Origin: Methanomassiliicoccales archaeon
Lineage (GTDB): Archaea > Thermoplasmatota > Thermoplasmata > Methanomassiliicoccales > JACIVX01
Length of the DNA: 8,449 bases
Assembly (NCBI GenBank): GCA_028682925.1
Contig: JAJRAG010000134.1
Location: 1 to 8,449 of the forward strand
Reading direction: 5' to 3'
The first letter of the stretch is position 1. Each line of letters opens with the position of its first letter. This document shows positions 6,772 to 8,449 of the stretch, piece after piece. The position numbers were made by a program, and so were the translations under genes. The notes beneath the pieces were generated by a model, which was given only the letters and a program-made list of their open reading frames with translations, was not told where the DNA came from and did not search any database.

Positions 6772-7518
6772 ATGAAGATCATCGGCATAATGACCGACAA
6801 CTTCAGGTTCTTCCACGATCTGGTCCAGGCTCTCAAGGAGAGAGGAGAGCGCTTCATCTCGCTTGACTTTGATGACCATGTTCCCTCCAATGTCGGGGTG
6901 ATAATCACTACAGAGGCGGAGAAGTCCAAGATGCATTATCATTCAGTGGTCGCTCACGACAGGCCGGAGTTCGCTATCGACGTCGCCAATGCTGTGCTGA
7001 AGGGAGGAAAGGACCTCGAGGGCTTGACTATCGGCATAGACCCTGGCAGCAGACCTGGAGTCGCCGTCCTAGGGGATGGAAAGGTCTTGTTCACTGATGT
7101 GGTTCGATCCCCCGAACAAGTTGCGGACGCCGTTGACCACATTCTTGCCTGTTACTCTCATTCCCTTTCTGTTGTTCGTATTGGTCATGGAGACAGGACT
7201 AATCGCAATCGGATTATCAAAGCTGTGTGGGATCGGGTGGATCGAATCGAGGTCGTCGATGAGACGAGCACTACGACGAGGGGCGAGTTGCCTGATGTAG
7301 ACGCGGCTTTACGCATCGCTACCACTCAGGGTCATACACTATCCACGCTGCCGGAGATCAATCCGACCTCTGGGGAGATCAGGGACATCCAGAGGCTTAG
7401 CAGAATCGAGAGCGAGGGGCGGATCACGATATCGTTCGACCTGGCAAGGGCTGTTGCAAAGGGAGAAATGACGCTAGACGATGCAATTCGAGCCCAAGAC
7501 GGGAAGGTCAGACGTTGA
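6772..7518 (+). CDS. Uncharacterised protein with a predicted RNase H-fold (YqgF/RuvC-like) domain
   Basis: This 248-residue protein has no experimentally known function that I can recall. Residues 1-80 form a small alpha/beta domain (KIIGIMTDN, a helix, then RFISLDF and VGVIITTEAE). Residues 85-187 read like an RNase H fold. The first strand, IGIDPGSRPGVAVL (87-100), has the RuvC/YqgF-type Asp90. The next elements are KVLFTDVV, a helix (114-127), VVRIGHGDRTNRNRII (134-149), VVDETSTT (161-168), and a helix carrying DVDAALRIA (175-183). Asp90, Asp163/Glu164 and Asp175/Asp177 could be the metal-binding acids. The VVDETSTT segment recalls YqgF's DERLTT more than RuvC. A basic helical tail (199-248) follows. 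No signal peptide or membrane helix is seen. There is no clear ribosome-binding site at ATG 6772, but the first strand requires this start. It lies 29 bases after the transporter gene, and its end overlaps the convergent AMP phosphorylase gene. Nuclease activity is inferred only. Confidence 0.88.
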   Translation: MKIIGIMTDNFRFFHDLVQALKERGERFISLDFDDHVPSNVGVIITTEAEKSKMHYHSVVAHDRPEFAIDVANAVLKGGKDLEGLTIGIDPGSRPGVAVLGDGKVLFTDVVRSPEQVADAVDHILACYSHSLSVVRIGHGDRTNRNRIIKAVWDRVDRIEVVDETSTTTRGELPDVDAALRIATTQGHTLSTLPEINPTSGEIRDIQRLSRIESEGRITISFDLARAVAKGEMTLDDAIRAQDGKVRR

Positions 7519-8449
7519 TCCGTGAGATTGATGGAATCTTCGCCAGAAGCATCCCTTCGATCGACACAGGGTCGACCCTTCTCGAAAAGTCAGCGGCACT
7601 ATCGAGCTTCGCCTCCTTCTCCGCATGAATCGTGAACAGGGTCTCCCCCAGTTCCACCTGATGTCCCCTTTTCTTGTTCAGCAGGATGCCTGCACCTTTG
7701 TCCTTTGGGGCACCCGCAAGTCTGGCGATTCGAATCAGGTCTTTGTTGTTGATTCCCGAGACGTAACCCGCTTTCCTTGCCGTCACATCGAACTTGAACT
7801 CTCCTATCTTGATGTCGCTGGAACCTATGTCAGACTTGCCACCTTGGGCGGCGACGATCTCCCGGAATTTCTTCAACGCCTTTCCAGACTCAAGGATTTC
7901 CTTTGCCCTCTCGACTCCGTTGCCCATTCCGCCAAGCTCGAGCAATATTCCCGCCAGGCCCAAAGATTTCTCTATTACGCTTCCTGGATGCTTCTCTCCT
8001 TCAAGAATGCTGATGGCTTCCCTGGCCTCCAAGGCGGGTCCAATCGCTCTGCCGACCGGCTGGCCTCCGTACGTGATAGCACATTCCACCTTCATCCCAA
8101 GAGCATCTCCCAGGTCAATGAAATCTCGTGCATATGTTCGAGCTTCGTCCATATTCCTGACCTTCGTCCCTTCGCCCATCGGGATGTCTATGACCACATA
8201 GTCAGCACCGGCTGCTTTCTTCTTGGACATGACCGACGCCAGCAGCTGGGCGTGGGGATCGATGCCAAGGGGATACTCCACTCTTATCACGAGATCATCC
8301 GCCGGTGCAAGGTTCATAGATCCTCCCCAGGCCAGGATTCCTCCCACCTTCTCTGCGATTCTCTTCAGGTCGGATGCCTCGAAGTCCACTGGTGCGAACA
8401 CCTCTACTATGTCGGCCGTGCCTCCAGCGCTGCTGATGGCCCTGGAAGA
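7508..8449 (-). CDS. deoA: AMP phosphorylase, C-terminal part (gene continues past the right edge)
   Basis: The archaeal enzyme phosphorolyses AMP (and CMP, UMP) to the free base and ribose 1,5-bisphosphate, which R15P isomerase and form III RubisCO can turn into 3-phosphoglycerate. The frame is open from the right edge: the first visible residues, SSRAISSAGGTADIVE, match the thymidine/pyrimidine-nucleoside phosphorylase signature exactly. About 313 residues are visible of an expected 500 or so. The missing part would hold the N-terminal extension and the first part of the nucleoside-binding domain. Downstream segments APADDLVIRVEYPLGIDP, LLASVMSKKKAAGADYVVID and AITYGGQPVGRAIGPALEA are typical of the archaeal AMP-specific branch rather than bacterial DeoA. 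The C-terminal domain (from about EFKFDVTARKAGYV) is complete to the TGA at 7510-7508. The GTG at 8401 is internal, not the start. The 3' end overlaps the convergent gene by 11 bp, and there is no obvious T-tract terminator after the stop. The RubisCO pathway partners are not in this window. Confidence 0.94.
   Translation of the reverse strand, partial: SSRAISSAGGTADIVEVFAPVDFEASDLKRIAEKVGGILAWGGSMNLAPADDLVIRVEYPLGIDPHAQLLASVMSKKKAAGADYVVIDIPMGEGTKVRNMDEARTYARDFIDLGDALGMKVECAITYGGQPVGRAIGPALEAREAISILEGEKHPGSVIEKSLGLAGILLELGGMGNGVERAKEILESGKALKKFREIVAAQGGKSDIGSSDIKIGEFKFDVTARKAGYVSGINNKDLIRIARLAGAPKDKGAGILLNKKRGHQVELGETLFTIHAEKEAKLDSAADFSRRVDPVSIEGMLLAKIPSISRINV

Noticed and set aside
7794..8201. 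135-codon plus-strand frame opposite the AMP phosphorylase gene
   Set aside because: The minus-strand product matches a known enzyme throughout, and the plus-strand translation is low-complexity Pro/Ser-rich shadow sequence.
1..8449. CRISPR arrays, insertion sequences, tRNA genes, toxin-antitoxin pairs or phage genes
   Set aside because: Reading both strands I found no regularly spaced repeats, no terminal inverted repeats with a transposase, and no cloverleaf-like tRNA sequence; nearly all of the window is accounted for by seven genes with gaps under 100 bases.

Overview
The window is archaeal and most likely comes from a member of the Thermoplasmatota (Thermoplasmata and relatives). It combines a group II chaperonin (thermosome), an archaeal-type AMP phosphorylase, strong GGAGGT/GGTGA ribosome-binding sites, an AGG/AGA- and ATA-rich codon pattern, and a DnaK whose N-terminal region (GGKAFPSYVAF) resembles what I remember of Thermoplasma DnaK. 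The lineage assignment is an inference from memory, not a search result. Nothing in the window suggests a plasmid, phage or insertion sequence, and I see no tRNA, rRNA or CRISPR array.

Layout. (1) Positions 42-1697, plus strand: a complete thermosome subunit, followed by a short GC-rich hairpin and a pyrimidine-rich tract that may terminate it. (2) Positions 1797-5398, plus strand: a compact grpE-dnaK-dnaJ operon encoding the whole Hsp70 cycle. grpE and dnaK overlap by 23 bases, and dnaK and dnaJ are 22 bases apart. (3) Positions 5480-6742, plus strand: a 12-helix-type major facilitator transporter of unknown substrate, after an 81-base gap that contains a 10-bp palindrome and a weak TATA-like element. 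(4) Positions 6772-7518, plus strand: an uncharacterised 248-residue protein whose C-terminal two thirds look like a YqgF/RuvC-type RNase H fold. (5) Positions 7508-8449, minus strand: the C-terminal part of AMP phosphorylase (DeoA), which runs off the right edge and overlaps the previous gene tail-to-tail by 11 bp.

How the genes work together. The left two thirds form a protein-folding island. Hsp70 (DnaK), its J-domain co-chaperone (DnaJ) and its nucleotide-exchange factor (GrpE) hold and release unfolded chains, and the thermosome next door encapsulates and folds them. In archaea the Hsp70 trio is generally viewed as acquired from bacteria, while the thermosome is native, so the two systems sit side by side here. 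The right third is more heterogeneous: a transporter, a predicted nuclease-fold protein, and a nucleotide-salvage enzyme.

I do not see a new multi-gene system. The least understood item is the RNase H-fold protein at 6772-7518. The most unusual local structures are the convergent 11-bp overlap and the regulatory-looking gaps at 1698-1796 and 5399-5479.
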